DNA of 64,000 bases from Micromussa lordhowensis (Eukaryota; Cnidaria; Anthozoa; Scleractinia; Lobophylliidae), in contig OZ026606.1 in the NCBI GenBank assembly GCA_964020085.1, positions 5,329,623 to 5,393,622 of the forward strand. The letters are read 5' to 3'. The notes under the pieces are model-generated. The model did not search any database. It had not been told where the DNA came from and was given only the letters and a program-made list of their open reading frames with translations. Made by a program: the position numbers and the translations under genes. Of this stretch, positions 27,001-36,089 are shown one piece after another. Numbering within the stretch: position 1 is the first letter of the stretch; each line of letters begins with the position of its first letter.

Positions 27001-30000
27001 AACTAAAATAAGTATTCTAAAAGTGATTTAAAACTGGGAAACAGATGCTTTACAAGATTCTTTGATGGTACATTTTAATAACGGCAAGCCTTTTATCAGG
27101 AGTAAATGTACAATGATGTGAAAGTAGCTGGCTGAAGGTGGCTGACTTTAGAGCCAGTGGTTTTGGCCAGCTACCGGAACTTAATAACAGCCCTGCGTGT
27201 GACAGTACCGCTTTGTCAGACACAGTTCAGCAACAGGATCGTAATCAATGGCTCACCTGTAACGACTGTTGTTTTTTCCAAATAGTATTTCATCACCAGT
27301 TTTCAAATGAACGGTTCCAGAGATTCTAACTCCATTCACAGAAGTTCCATACTTAGAGAAATCTTGTAAAAAAACTTGAGATAATTTACTTGTATCACCC
27401 TAGAATGAAAGAATGATAAATAATTAGTTGCAGCTCTAAATAGAACAAGCTAAACATTCCCTTGCCTACCTTTCAACCTAAAAAATGAGAATTTGTGAAT
27501 GATAGAAATTAAATAATTCATTCGAAACAAGATTAGAAATTCATCAGTTCATGTGCATTTCGCCGGTAAAAATTATAAAATAGTAAAAGGTAAGAACTGT
27601 TAAAATGTTTGACTAAACGTTTTCGATCTTGCGATCATCTTCAGAGTGATAAAATTGCATAAACCAACTGTTTTATATTTGTGGTTACGTAATGCCAGTT
27701 CCCATGGCGTATAGAGTTCATTTTAAATTAAACATAAATCCAGACATGCTATGAAAGGCCCTGTGTGATGATAATGTGCATGTACAACTTTGATTGACAA
27801 AGGAGGATCAATCAAAGTGATCCCCAACAGGCTTCTGTACATGCATTACCAGAGAGCAATTTGTTCCAGGAAGAACCATACTATAAGGAGAATGTGGAGT
27901 TTTCTGAATCAAATATACAACGGAGACACTCTAAATTCCATAGTAACTGTTCATATGATTAATGTGCCTTCCATCACCCCCTAATGGAATGTCATCTTTG
28001 CATCATTCTTCAATAGAGCTTAGAGCTTTTTTTCTCATTAATTAATTTATTACATACAAATGTTTACTACCATGGACACCAACCCTTAACGATCCCAATA
28101 GTGCACTCTGCGCTAAAAATTACCATGTTTTTACGAATTTAAAGAAACTCAAGTTGAAGTTTGGGAGAACCAGAATTGCAGAATCATAGGTAAGTGTTTC
28201 ACAGTTTTTTCGTGAACCAAGTTCTCCCAAACTTCCACAAGTGTTTCTGTAGCTCGAAAGAAACAAAAAGAAAATGAAACTAAAGGACTGAATAACTCAA
28301 AGGTTTCACAAGACTCAGATTTATTGAGTAAACTGAGCCATCCTGTTCACTGACAGTAAGGACGTGTTGGCGAAGTATCCGAGTTGATTCTGAGTGTTAC
28401 AGTAATATCTGTCCAACTTCTGCAAGTCAGATTAATGAGAGATTTTTCCCAATAATTGTTTTGATATTTAAGCTAGGGTCACGTGGTGGCTAGTGTTTGT
28501 TTCTTTGCAGTCTTGCCCTGATTATCCATAATGCCCCTTACAGCATCAAGGGGTTTCTCTGAAGGTCTTTTGCTTCGATCTTATTCACAACCTATTCGCA
28601 CTCACATCTAACGGAGCTGAGTTGTGTAAAGCAGACTACGCTTTTGTCTTCAGGCGAGAAGAAAAATATGTTGGACAAGGCGACAACAAGTTTACAAGGT
28701 AGACTGGCTCAATTGAGAATGAGTAAATCCATCGGAGCAACGCAGTTCATGAAGTGGAGGTTTGCCAGTTCTTGTACCTCATGTATTATGCACGAAAAGT
28801 CATTCTTTTTTCTATAAGACTGCTGCTATAACAAGTATTGCCAGAAGTCTATATGGTAATTTGGTTAACCAGAATAACCCGTAAGCCACACATGTCAATC
28901 GTCACAAATGACCGAATGAATGAACTTTATTTAAGGAGTTGAAATTCTTTAACGCTGATGAAACATACTTATCTTGACCATTGCATACAAGAGGGAAAAA
29001 AAACACCAAACTTAAATCACCTTCTAATCTACTCTAGTTCTCGCTTTGTTGTGTCATGCATGAACAACTTTGCTGCTAAAGCAACAAAACAAACACGCAA
29101 AACTATTGACTCCAAACCAGGTGATATTTTAAAGCAACAAAACAAACACGTAAAACTATTGACTCCAAACCAGGTGATATTTTAAAGTATCTGCACTTGT
29201 TGATATATGACATTTTGCTTTAATAAGGTAGGATAAGCCAGTTAACCTGCTGATGAAATGAAACTGCCCTGACAGACACACAAATTGGAACAGTGAAAAT
29301 TAATGTCATCACAGAAGAGCAAAAAGTAAATATCAGTATAATAATAATAATATTATTTTAACATTGATATTGTGCATTTTCTATAAAAATAATCAAATGC
29401 ACATTACAAACATTTCAATAAATTAAAAGTAAAATAGAATAAAACCTACTTGCAATTACTATGAAATCAAAAGGAGAGAACTACACTATTTACAATAAAA
29501 AATGGCTAAAAAACTGTAAAAAAGTAGATATAAAATAATTGTACTTGCTGAATAAAAAGGTCTTAAGGACGTTCGCGCTAATTGTTTCTACGCATCCTTA
29601 TTGCGCACGCACATCCACATGTAAAATAAACAAATGATAAGGCAGATGGCCATTGCTAGAGCTTTGACTAAATGTAACAATCTTGGACATTCGGTGACCC
29701 CAATGTTTCTTTCGTTGGACCATCTTCTCTACAGATTTTCTACGTTTCGGGAAAAAATGAAAAAATCTATCGACTAGAAGTTTAAATTTTTGGCAAAATG
29801 CACCATCGAATTCCGTTCTTAGTAGTTCTTCAAGCGTCTGTGCGGCGGTCTCAAATGCCTCTTAAAAGGTTACATTTTGCAAAAACCTTAGTAAGGTTTG
29901 CAATTATTTACGCAGCAGACCCACTTCTACAAACTATGACTAAGATCATTTGCCTCAGTTGACTCACCTTCGATATTTTTAACTATAAACCCCTGTAGAC

Positions 30001-33000
30001 CGCGCTCGATGATATGCGACAATTTTTCGAAATCAGTATAGTTTACCACACGCTTTATCTCTGAAACGAAGACGGTGACCCCAAAATTTTTTTGCATTTC
30101 TGGTACAAGTAACTCATTATCTGCCTGCGGTAAAAATTTAAAAAAATTCTATCGACTGGAAAATTTTCGCGCAAAAGGTCTGTTTAAAATCACTTATGTT
30201 GCAAGCAGATGTAATGTCTATGGGAAGACTATTCCAAACCCGTGGCGCTGCCAGCATGAAGGATCGATCCCCACTGGTAACTTTTGTAAAACGCTTTGGG
30301 GTGCTCAGAAGTATCCCCTTGTTATTTCGTCGTAAATCATAACATCATGGCGGTAAAATGGAAATTAAATCAATTAGATATTTAGGAGCTGAGCCCTGGA
30401 GTACTTTAAAGGTGATCAAAAGGATTTTGAACTCAATACGTAGTCGCATAGGCAACTAGTGAAGCTGCTGAAGGACAGTGTTTAGGCGCGCAGAAGATCA
30501 ATCGTGCACTGGCGTTCATGAGTTTTTGCATATTATGGTCAGGAACTCCATAGAAGAGACTGTTGCAATAGTCTAACCTACTGCTTATAAATGCATGAAT
30601 CAGTTTCTCAGTACATTCACTTGAGGTATTTTCGTATGTGTCTTATACAGATAGAAGAATGTACTACCACAGGTCTTTGTTAGGTGTGTTGCCATATCCA
30701 TGTGCAAGTCGAATCAGGAACCCAGATTTTTTGCCGAGTATACAGGGATTACACCAACATCGCCAACCCTAATACTACTGACGGACACTTTTGATAGCTG
30801 CTTGCTTGCTTAATTTATGCCGCCGAAAAGTAGATAACAGTATCTAGATAAACAAAGCCCTTATCTCTGAATAAACAGATTGTATTGCAGAGTGTTCCGC
30901 GACATATTCAAAAGTGATTTTGTGTTCAATTTCTTTAGATTCTCTGTGGAAATTCACTTGCATAGAGTATAGTAACTTATGCAGTGTACCAGAAGTTGGC
31001 TCGGTTCTCAGGAGCGTGGGGTGATATTCCTAGAAAAATTGGGCGGAGGTGCACAGCCCGATTCCCAAAACCCTTACCCTATTTATGACCAAAATCTGTG
31101 ATTTTCCCTACCTTATTTATGACCCGACCAAAAATTTGATACCCTATTTATGACAGCTGCAGCAGACAGAGTTACCCTAAACATAATTTTTACTGGGTTT
31201 TTGATGTTCTTATCAATAATTACGAAAAAGTAGCTTCTTCTAAAAAACATACCCAATTCAAGACTATAGTACAAAAAACCATAGCCTATTTATGAACAAA
31301 ACTGCTGAAAAACTATAACATGAAGAACTTCTTTTGAGCAAAAGTCAGTAGCACTTTCCATATGTTTAAAAACTGTACAAAATTAAACGTTAAGAAAGAA
31401 GCCATCAAAGTGCACACAATTGATGTGCGAATCACATGGGTATCAAATTACAAAAAGTTCAAATTGGATACCTGTAATTGGACACCTAAGTGATTGTGCG
31501 CCAATAGCCCTTTTCATGGTTAACTTTTCTCATTTGCATCACAATATAATCTAGCACGTTTGCGAGGCAATTTCGGGCTATTTTGTAGTTTTAGCCTGAA
31601 ATTGCCTCGCACACACGTTGAATTACATTGTAATGCAAATGAGAAAAACTAACCGTGAAAAGGGCTATTACGTGACAAAAAGGCCCAAGGACAACCAATC
31701 ATGATCAAGAATTTTGTTATAGATACGATTATTATTATTTTTATTATTACAATTATATCATTACCAGATTGGATTCATCATGTTGAACAGTTAGAACACT
31801 GTGCTTGCGACTAATGGAAGCATCATCTTGTATTAATATCATACACTCTAAGGAATAAACAAAACACCATGCATTATTTCATGCTTGGCACAGGAAGTGT
31901 CTGCGTTTAAAGTGAGGAAACAGGAGCAGAGCACCACATAATTATAATTATATATACCACAAAGATCCCACATATAATGGACCCTTCTACGGTTCCTTGG
32001 CCTTGTATTCATGAAACAAAACTTCTTTGTTAGGGTTCGCCATGTCCCCAGGCCCTCTAATGGAATCATTGATGCCCTTTCATGCTTGCAGGTTGCTCTT
32101 TTCTATGCTGCAGCACCAGTGAACAAAGCATTATAATCTAATTCAATAATAACTACTTATTAACCGAGAGTGAGGTCTTTACGGGAAAATCTCGAACCGA
32201 GACCTTGCTATATTGACTGAGCGATAGCGAGGTCAATACGGCAAGGCCGAGGTTTGAGATTTTCCCGTAAAGACCGAACGTTCAAGGTTAATAAGTTGTT
32301 TATTATAATCATTTGATACTGCATGGTTTTCCAATTTTATAATATACTTCTGGATTTCTGGCCTTTTGGAAAAATAAAGAGTTCTTCTGTCAAAGATAAA
32401 ACAGAAGTGAAGTGAGCAAAAGTGCAAACATGATCATATATTAACACACAGGGTACCCAGACAAACTGTTTGCGAGCTATGAATATTTACAATTTTATAG
32501 CATATGTATGGTATTTACAGAACACTTTGCAGAATAATTGGAAAAAAATCACAAAAATATGAACAAGTACTTGCTCAGTAAAAGTTAATGTTTCTTATAA
32601 ATGGTGTACTGTCATTCTTTTTCATACTGTCCAAACATGTCAAACATAAGCCATGTCAAACACCCATATCAAACATGCATGGTGATTGGTGATATAGAGT
32701 TTGTTTTGATTCTAGAAATGAGATTTAAACAAATTCAAGTCAAAATTCAAAATAGTATTATTGCAAAAATATATTAGAAAAGATATACCTGCAACCTTTT
32801 TTTAATTTTACTGCATTGCTAGTGAGATTAGCACAAACAATAGACCAATTTCGATATATTAAAATTCAGCCTAAAACAATAGACCTCAGTACGAGGCTCT
32901 GGGGAATAACTACAGAGTTTGAGGGGTTTATTCCCCAGAGCCTCGTGCTGAGGTCTATTGTGTTAGGCTGAATTTTAATATATCGAAACTGGTCTATTAC

Positions 33001-34957
33001 CAAGATATATAGTAACAAAATACTGTGATTTGTGTTTCCAAGAAAAAAATTGTTACTTTATTTGCATTACAAAACAATATGTAGTACTGTTATTACTGTA
33101 TTTCATCAAGCTGGGGGCTGCTCTATATAGTTGACTAAACTAAAAGATGCATATTTTTTCAGGCTGGAGGTGTTATAAAACTTAACAGGGCAGGGATTAA
33201 TTTATAACAATCATGTATCCAATCAACCTACAAACTTCAGAACTCAATTCCACTTAGTTATGGAAACAAACTCATGACTGAATCTATCAGGCCACTGTGG
33301 GAGATGATACTGAGCTTTTTTAGTTCCTAAAATCCTCACTTTCAAAGCAAGGCTACACATGCAACCTTTGTTGTCTTAATGAGACTTCCATAACAAAGAT
33401 TTCAGGAACTCCAAAATGGTCCATTGTACATTTGCTAGTTATCTTGTTTTACTGACTGACAGGAACAATATGGAAAACTATCTAACCGTTCTCACATGTT
33501 ACCTCTACCAACAGAAACTCAATAAGAGACCAGGCACTAATAATTTTCAGCTTCCCATGGAAGCACCTCAATTTCGTAAGCCACACATGTACGCATTGCG
33601 GACCTACTTTTGCTATTGTCCCGTGGTAGATAGGAGTCCCAGGGGCGGAGAATAGGACACCGAATAAGTATGCCCGGGGGGATGGTAACAGGTGGAATTG
33701 AACCACGCTTAAGGTGGCTCGTACCAGTTTTCGTGCGTCACGCGTGAGAAACACGAGCGATGGAGGCGCAAGACTTTTTTTACCAAAACAAATATGGCGG
33801 TGCACGGCTTTTTCTGCCCAAGGTTGGAGACCAAATTTGCATATAAAAGAGGCTTTACTTGCTGGAAAAACTTAAGTCAATTCTGTGTATTTAAGAAAAA
33901 TTGTTTCGGCAATCCAATGTTTCCCAAATTTCAAAGGAAACTCGATCGATCGTGCACCCACCGAGAACGTATTAAGGACTCATAAGACATAGCAAATCTA
34001 CCCAGAATTTGTGTAAAAATCCTACAGAGTAAGCCCAGGACAACTACCGCTGTAAATGATGTTTTAGCATCAAATGACAGCAAACAAAACAAAACAAAAC
34101 GCCTGTTTAGAGCCCGCTCGCCCGTGCGGGCACACGAAGCAGTCAGCGGTAGTCAAAACAGCTCATGAGCAACTGCTGATCTTATAAAGTCTGGATTTTT
34201 GAATGCGTGTAAACTCGCGAAGGCTTTTGCATGAAAACAAGCCCAGTGACCCCTTCTGTTTATTGTTTTAATATAATGTTATCATTGAGAGGAAACGTTA
34301 TATGGAAGGAAATTTGCACTCTGTGCAAATTGTCGCTTTTCCAAGTTTACAAGAAATCAGCTCTGTAAAATTGTTGTGCATTTGCCTTTTCAGATGCCAA
34401 AAGCTATGGTTTAAAAAAAATTGGGGTCACCAGGTTAATTTTTTAGTTATTAGTGACTTAAGCGAAAAAACAGGTCTGGAAAATCCTTTTGGAATGTTGC
34501 CATGGTAACTGCTGACGACAAAATAACGTACAGCTGTTTTAGGTAAAGTATAAATTATATAATCCAAATTTACAAAAATATTACAGTGACCCTGGTCTGC
34601 CTTTTTGTTCTATTCTTACAAAGTTACGAGACGGCCCTTGTGGGAGTTCACCATATATGCGTATTTCGATCTGTCGTATTAAACAGCTATAAGCTGAAGT
34701 AAGCTTACCTTTCCTGCCAACCACGTATTCCACTCCAACGGTTAACAGAAGACCTGCGAAGAATAGCAATTTTGATTTATATTAATGAAAACCAGACTTA
34801 CAATAGGATTCTTTACAAGACCTTATAGCACGAGTGTAAGATTAAGAGAACAGAACGATACGTGACTCTTTTAACGTCGTAAAATAGTTTTGCAGAAATA
34901 CTATAAACCTGTCTTATTTAACTGGGAGCTCCCAGTGCCTTCCTCGAGAAACCACAT
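54..34957 (-). CDS. NBN: Nibrin-like gene (NBN), partial, split across the window
   Basis: Nibrin is the FHA/BRCT subunit of the MRE11-RAD50-NBS1 complex, which senses DNA double-strand breaks in the nucleus. Exons read from phase-consistent splice sites are 34957-34909 (start MWFLEEGTG), 34753-34709 ([14 protein letters not shown], first FHA strand), 27399-27257 (FHA core with SKYGTSVNG), 3852-3758 ([14 protein letters not shown]), 3242-3125 ([14 protein letters not shown]) and 1579-1389 (second [18 protein letters not shown]). Order and spacing follow the animal nibrin layout as I know it. Two more exons are tentative (about 430-236 and 128-54), and the gene continues beyond base 1. The exon with the FHA phospho-binding Arg/His and the one linking FHA to BRCT were not placed confidently. 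The 22 kb intron after the FHA exon holds 5' exons of unrelated genes, so either the assembly or the locus is rearranged there. Confidence 0.8.
236..430 (-). CDS. Tentative NBN exon downstream of BRCT
   Basis: A serine-rich open stretch follows a ttttag acceptor in a phase compatible with the exon ending at 1389. It includes [16 protein letters not shown] and [14 protein letters not shown]. Serine-rich linker is expected after the nibrin BRCT pair. I see no convincing donor, and the end of BRCT2 is not clearly present, so the assignment is weak. Confidence 0.35.
1389..1579 (-). CDS. NBN: NBN exon, second BRCT repeat
   Basis: The 191-base exon follows a gtttgttag acceptor and begins [17 protein letters not shown]. 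With the preceding KKQ this keeps the same eight-residue spacing as human nibrin before the GGGEARL motif. It continues through [11 protein letters not shown] and [15 protein letters not shown] (human QKKWIQSIMDMLQR). The donor GTTGGT is weak but in the expected place. Confidence 0.8.
2185..2613. mobile_element. Possible TTAA-flanked non-autonomous element
   Basis: Both ends read TTAAAGTG inward, with TTAA as putative target duplication. Only about 8 bp of terminal inverted repeat match. Internal text shares motifs with the better-defined 19553-20388 element. Low confidence because the termini are short. Confidence 0.35.
3125..3242 (-). CDS. NBN: NBN exon between the BRCT repeats
   Basis: The 118-base exon (acceptor acatttag, donor GTAAGG) encodes [17 protein letters not shown] and [15 protein letters not shown]. 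It aligns residue for residue with the start of nibrin BRCT2 (F-GKTFIFL-AKQ). It ends in phase 0 and joins the exon at 1579. Confidence 0.85.
3758..3852 (-). CDS. NBN: NBN exon, first BRCT repeat
   Basis: The 95-base exon (acceptor cctacag, donor GTACAT) encodes [20 protein letters not shown] and ends LPPVER. The IVKP-YF signature and the following proline-rich link match the nibrin BRCT1 C-terminal helix. Its phase-2 end joins exactly to the next exon. Confidence 0.8.
3926..4155. mobile_element. MITE with 9-bp target duplication and internal 21-bp repeats
   Basis: The element begins GGGCGTGTTTAAAACACG and ends with the near-exact inverse complement. Inverted arms continue through GAAATGGCGAAATGACG. 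The 9-bp direct repeat TTTGAGAAT flanks both sides (3917-3925 and 4156-4164). The interior has about 3.5 copies of a 21-bp unit of the form TAGCCTAAATGGCGCTTCGGT. A 9-bp duplication is typical of Mutator-like elements, but the family is not proven. Confidence 0.75.
4498..4640 (-). CDS. Possible NBN exon linking FHA and BRCT
   Basis: An open stretch follows a gaccag acceptor and ends before a GTGAGATT donor. It encodes [12 protein letters not shown] and, later, [12 protein letters not shown]. The Trp and Cys spacing resembles the nibrin W-x(3)-C region of the first BRCT, and the position is right. However, the entry phase does not match the FHA exon donor, so another short exon or a different boundary would be needed. 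Confidence 0.3.
5030..5200. repeat. Array of TACGATTATTAATCGTA palindromes in arm 1
   Basis: At least three full palindromes (TACGATTA-T-TAATCGTA and its A-centred form) and several half sites occur in 170 bp. The same arrays are at about 10550-10710 and 18780-18960. The subterminal position suggests transposase binding sites; that is inference. Confidence 0.8.
5362..5850. repeat. Three diverged ~190-bp tandem units in arm 1
   Basis: Units start at about 5362, 5553 and 5747. Each opens with a variant of TGTTTACG(A/G)ACGATATTTT, followed by a GACTCT or equivalent, a GCAACGCGAGCG-like or AACAACAG stretch and a 'tacccaaagtaaaa' stretch. The same set appears in arms 2 and 3. Confidence 0.7.
7448..8339. 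other. Centre of the fold-back element
   Basis: The spacer between arms 1 and 2 is mostly unique. It contains a small inverted pair around 8050-8115 and 8170-8310 (CGCGACTCTCCAACG against CGCTGGAGAGTCGC) with more GTACGATTA-type sites. A 67-codon minus-strand stretch (7802-7599) ends at a plausible GGTTAG donor and could be a captured exon, but I do not recognise it. Confidence 0.6.
8340..10759 (-). mobile_element. Fold-back transposon arm, copy 2 (diverged)
   Basis: It is the inverse of arm 1, ending with AACAGCTGTT at 10759. It carries more substitutions and indels than the arm 1/arm 3 pair. Between about 8783 and 9415 it contains an internal tandem duplication of roughly 380 bp (the segment starting AAATCGTACTATTTC occurs at 8783 and 9163). 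It lacks the stretch that encodes the 64-residue frame in arms 1 and 3. Confidence 0.8.
10939..13134 (-). CDS. Atypical protein kinase C, first three coding exons only
   Basis: Atypical PKC is a Ser/Thr kinase of the PAR polarity complex; its N-terminal PB1 domain binds PAR6 and p62. Exons are 13134-13091 ([15 protein letters not shown]), 12984-12863 and 11028-10939, with correct acceptors, donors and phases (0/2/1). The spliced product reads [17 protein letters not shown], then [20 protein letters not shown], then [19 protein letters not shown]. This is the aPKC PB1 domain, including the acidic OPCA-type DEEGD region. The gene stops here: arm 2 of the fold-back element begins 180 bases further on, and the C1 and kinase exons were not found. 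The remainder must be elsewhere, or this is a broken copy. Whether it is the iota or zeta type cannot be decided. Confidence 0.8.
11136..11779 (+). mobile_element. tRNA-derived SINE, interrupted
   Basis: The left part (11136-11286) has A-box-like ATGGTTAGTGCGCTAG and B-box-like GGTTTGAATCC text, then 'tgtataaatgggtaccgg'. The right part (11636-11779) has 'ggggtaaccctgtgatggac' and 'gagccactcagttggctc'. A related copy lies on the minus strand at 55060-55342. The copy is cut by a MITE at 11287-11635. Confidence 0.75.
11287..11635. mobile_element. MITE inserted in the SINE
   Basis: Inverted ends TACCTGCCAA and TTGGCAGGTA are flanked by the 9-bp direct repeat ATGGGGGTA (11278-11286 and 11636-11644). 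Removing the insert and one repeat restores the SINE. The transposon family is not clear. Confidence 0.7.
11780..12862. other. aPKC intron 2, no gene seen
   Basis: Unique AT-rich sequence. I see no exon or clear repeat in it. Confidence 0.4.
13135..14001. other. aPKC 5' flank with (AAT)n microsatellite
   Basis: This is upstream of the aPKC start on the minus strand. A CACGTG E-box lies near 13280. A run of about 19 AAT units lies at 13598-13655. No coding exon recognised. Confidence 0.5.
13598..13655. repeat. (AAT)n microsatellite
   Basis: Near-perfect AAT trinucleotide run. A Tyr-rich open frame across it is an artefact. Confidence 0.95.
14002..14144 (-). CDS. Unidentified coding exon between aPKC and CAPZB
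   Basis: A candidate exon lies between a catgtcag acceptor and a GTAAAT donor. It has an ATG at 14134 and encodes [17 protein letters not shown], then [10 protein letters not shown] and [11 protein letters not shown], ending in phase 1. I do not recognise the protein. The acidic, Ser-containing end and good splice sites argue for a real exon, probably the first coding exon of a small gene, but no following exon was found. Confidence 0.4.
14145..15607. promoter_or_regulatory. Likely promoter interval between divergent genes
   Basis: No convincing exon is seen. CCGGAAGCGGAAAG on the minus strand near 14410-14430 resembles ETS sites. GCGGCCATATTGTGG at about 15482-15497 resembles a YY1-type element just upstream of the CAPZB start. 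Both are common near animal transcription starts; their function here is inference. Confidence 0.4.
15608..16056 (+). CDS. CAPZB: F-actin-capping protein subunit beta, first two coding exons
   Basis: CapZ beta pairs with the alpha subunit to cap actin barbed ends in the cytoplasm. Exon 1 contributes only the ATG (15608-15610), directly followed by GTAAGT. Exon 2 (15966-16056), after a gttgttacag acceptor, encodes [19 protein letters not shown] and [11 protein letters not shown] before GTAAGT. This is nearly identical to the start of animal CapZ beta ([20 protein letters not shown]). The rest of the ~270-residue protein was not found: unique sequence ends at the gap at 16301, and sequence after the gap is transposon and NBN intron. 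Head-to-head with the exon at 14002-14144 and with aPKC. Confidence 0.85.
16301..16500. other. Assembly gap (N run)
   Basis: Exactly 200 N, a likely placeholder length. The left side is CAPZB intron; the right side starts abruptly inside fold-back arm 3. Confidence 0.98.
16501..19012 (-). mobile_element. Fold-back transposon arm, copy 3
   Basis: Inverse complement of arm 1, ending AACAGCTGTT at 19012. In its outer two thirds it is almost identical to arm 1, while arm 2 differs by many indels. The inner end is cut by the N gap at the same GGCGCC where arm 1 meets the centre. It keeps a ~25-bp stretch (AAACCAGAAGCTTATC region) shared with arm 2 but missing from arm 1, so the copies are mosaics. 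Confidence 0.85.
19013..19552. other. NBN intron, no gene seen
   Basis: AT-rich unique sequence with a pyrimidine-rich CTTT run at about 19450-19490. Confidence 0.4.
19553..20388. mobile_element. TTAA-flanked non-autonomous DNA transposon
   Basis: Left end TTAAAGTGGTACTATGA and right end its exact inverse (TCATAGTACCACTTTAA), giving a 13-bp terminal repeat beyond a TTAA duplication. Length 836 bp with no transposase frame. TTAA duplication is typical of piggyBac, and also of Kolobok and Sola3, so the family is open. Confidence 0.8.
20389..20910. other. NBN intron, no gene seen
   Basis: Unique AT-rich sequence; open frames here have no splice support or recognisable domain. Confidence 0.4.
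20911..21107. repeat. Long palindrome, dispersed repeat family
   Basis: Near-complete inverted repeat: AAGATAATTTAGTTTTATCA at the left pairs with the right end, and GCTAACGCTCGAAACGTC pairs with GACGTTTCAAGCGTTAGC near the centre. A related copy is at 35098-35216 (same GAAGCTGACGTTTCGAGCG core). Interpreted as a MITE. Confidence 0.8.
21690..21890. mobile_element. Possible pogo/Tigger-like fragment
   Basis: Text such as 'ggaaccttgatataatga', 'cgctataatgaggttt' and 'tgtatcgaggttc' resembles the ends of pogo-class DNA transposons. No complete terminal repeat pair was delimited. Confidence 0.3.
22880..23035. mobile_element. Palindromic MITE inside the LINE endonuclease
   Basis: Arms GTTGCAGGTCAAAAC and its near inverse GTTTTGAACTGCAAC-like end, with the centre CCTAATTATTCATG/CATGAATAATTAGG. 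The host text 'aagtatacatgg' is split so that TATACA occurs on both sides, consistent with a target duplication of about 6 bp. Confidence 0.65.
24600..26160 (+). pseudogene. Second LINE reverse-transcriptase fragment nested in the first
   Basis: Frame-broken reverse transcriptase of a different family. Pieces include [49 protein letters not shown] (RT motif PQGT-LGP region), [37 protein letters not shown] and [14 protein letters not shown]. The AT-rich 3' tail ends near 26160. It is flanked on both sides by parts of the older LINE, so it is the younger insertion. Confidence 0.8.
26753..27256. other. NBN intron, no gene seen
   Basis: AT-rich sequence between the LINE and the FHA exon. Confidence 0.4.
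27257..27399 (-). CDS. NBN: NBN exon, FHA core
   Basis: The 143-base exon has a TTCTAG acceptor and a GTGAGC donor. It encodes [18 protein letters not shown] followed by [16 protein letters not shown]. The SKYGT-VN and L-GD-I-FG signatures are the C-terminal half of an FHA domain and match nibrin closely. An upstream exon with the conserved SR-HA motif is expected between 27.4 and 34.7 kb but I did not find it. Confidence 0.75.
29078..29183. repeat. 53-bp tandem duplication
   Basis: Two adjacent copies beginning AAAGCAACAAAACAAACACG differ at one base. Confidence 0.9.
31498..31675. repeat. Palindromic repeat
   Basis: Arms AATAGCCCTTTTCATGGTTA / TAACCGTGAAAAGGGCTATT, with inner arms GAGGCAATTTCGGGCT / AGCCTGAAATTGCCTC. 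Confidence 0.8.
32156..32293. repeat. Palindromic repeat
   Basis: Arms CTTTACGGGAAAATCTCGAA and its inverse, centre GACCTTGC/GCAAGGCC, with ends TTATTAACC/GGTTAATAA. Probably a MITE. Confidence 0.8.
32842..32996. repeat. Palindromic repeat with ~65-bp arms
   Basis: Arms AATAGACCTCAGTACGAGGC / GCCTCGTGCTGAGGTCTATT and TTCGATATATTAAAATTCAG with its inverse; the loop is about 25 bp. Confidence 0.85.
34709..34753 (-). CDS. NBN: NBN exon 2, start of FHA domain
   Basis: A 45-base exon lies between a TTCGCAG acceptor and a GTAAGC donor and encodes [14 protein letters not shown]. This matches the first beta strand of the nibrin FHA domain (human [13 protein letters not shown] region). It enters and leaves in phase 1. 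Confidence 0.75.
34909..34957 (-). CDS. NBN: NBN coding exon 1
   Basis: The ATG is at 34957 and the exon gives [16 protein letters not shown] before a weak GTTTAT donor in phase 1. The next exon joins in frame after a ttcttcgcag acceptor. Vertebrate nibrin also starts with Met-Trp, which supports this start codon. Confidence 0.65.
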
Positions 34958-35097
34958 ATCCTTTTCCCGGAATCGAAGATGAACGCCAAACCTGAAGCAA
35001 CAAATCGTTTAGGGTTGGACTGGGCTGACCGTCTTCCAGGCTTTCGCGACTAGCAAAAAGGGGGTTTAAAGAAACTGTGCTGCGTCGGTGGGGAGTA

Positions 35098-35216
35098 TTA
35101 CAAGAAAATTTGATTTTATCAACTACGTTAATAATTTGACTTGGTCACCGTAAAGAGATTCGAAGCTGACGTTTCGAGCGTTAGGCCGAGCGTTAGCCCT
35201 TCATCGGAGCGAATCC
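35098..35216. repeat. Copy of the 20911 repeat family
   Basis: Shares 'gattttatcaac', 'caccgtaaagagattcgaag' and 'gacgtttcgagcgttag' with the palindrome at 20911-21107. This copy is one-sided. Confidence 0.8.
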
Positions 35217-36089
35217 TTGACAAGTCTATCAACCACAGGCAACCCTGTTAACCACAGGCAACCCAAACAAGCTGTTTGTGTGCTGTTTTATAGCAAATGT
35301 ATGGGATTTACAGAACATTTCTCAGAATTGCATAAAATCACGAAGATATGAACAAATACTTGCTCAATAAAAGTAAATGTATCTTATAAATGTTTTACTG
35401 TCATTCTTTTGGCTCAAAATTACCAATTTCAATGAAAAATCCCATCGCTTGGCTTCCAGAAAAGAGGACAGTTCCGCAAATCTTCTCGCATCACTCAATT
35501 GAAAATTCACCCAAGCGGCTCACTACTAGCCTTCAAACAAAACTCAGGACCGAACATTTCCAAGCTGTCAGAATGCACCACAGAGAAGTCGCTATTCCCC
35601 AGCCTATGTCTAATTAGACACAGTTAAACAATGGCCGTTAAAAATTCCTTCCCGTGGATAGGGTGGCATAGGCAAAACCCAACCCAATGACCTTTAGGCA
35701 GTTATTTGTGTTTAGTGTCTTCTATCTTACGTCTTCGTTTTCGGGGTCTCTGTTCGGAAATCGTGGACAACCTCCAGAGGTAGTCCTCTTTTTTCATTCG
35801 GAACGGAACGGCGGAAATTTGCTTACCCTTTGCTACATTTTTCAGATTCCAGTCTCTCGTCAGCCAAAAACAATAATGGGAAATCGAATTGTAAATGGTA
35901 AGCGTCATCTCGTTTGGTTGGTTTGCTGATTTTGGAAAAATCCTTACCATTATATAACGGTCACCCCAACCGGTTTATTCTGACAAATGGTTAGCACCCT
36001 GTGTCTTAAGGCTCGGCTCGGGAAGACGGTGTTGCAGCCTCTTGTTGATGAAGCAGCTTGGAGTATTACTACCACGCCATTCTAATAGA

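Larger units (their letters stand above)
27400..34708. other. NBN intron region rich in repeats
   Basis: An FHA exon carrying SR-HA is expected here but was not found. Seen instead: a hairpin (GAAGTTTGGGAGAACC/GTTCTCCCAAACTTCC, 28157-28230), a 53-bp tandem duplication (29078-29183), a GGACGTTCGCGC repeat (29570), LINE-like 3' text around 30230-30640, repeated 'accctatttatgac' (31070-31150) and palindromes at 31498, 32156 and 32842. Confidence 0.45.

Noticed and set aside
32650..32760. Possible missing NBN FHA exon (minus, ITNHHACL)
   Set aside because: The FHA Arg is absent and a stop follows soon after.
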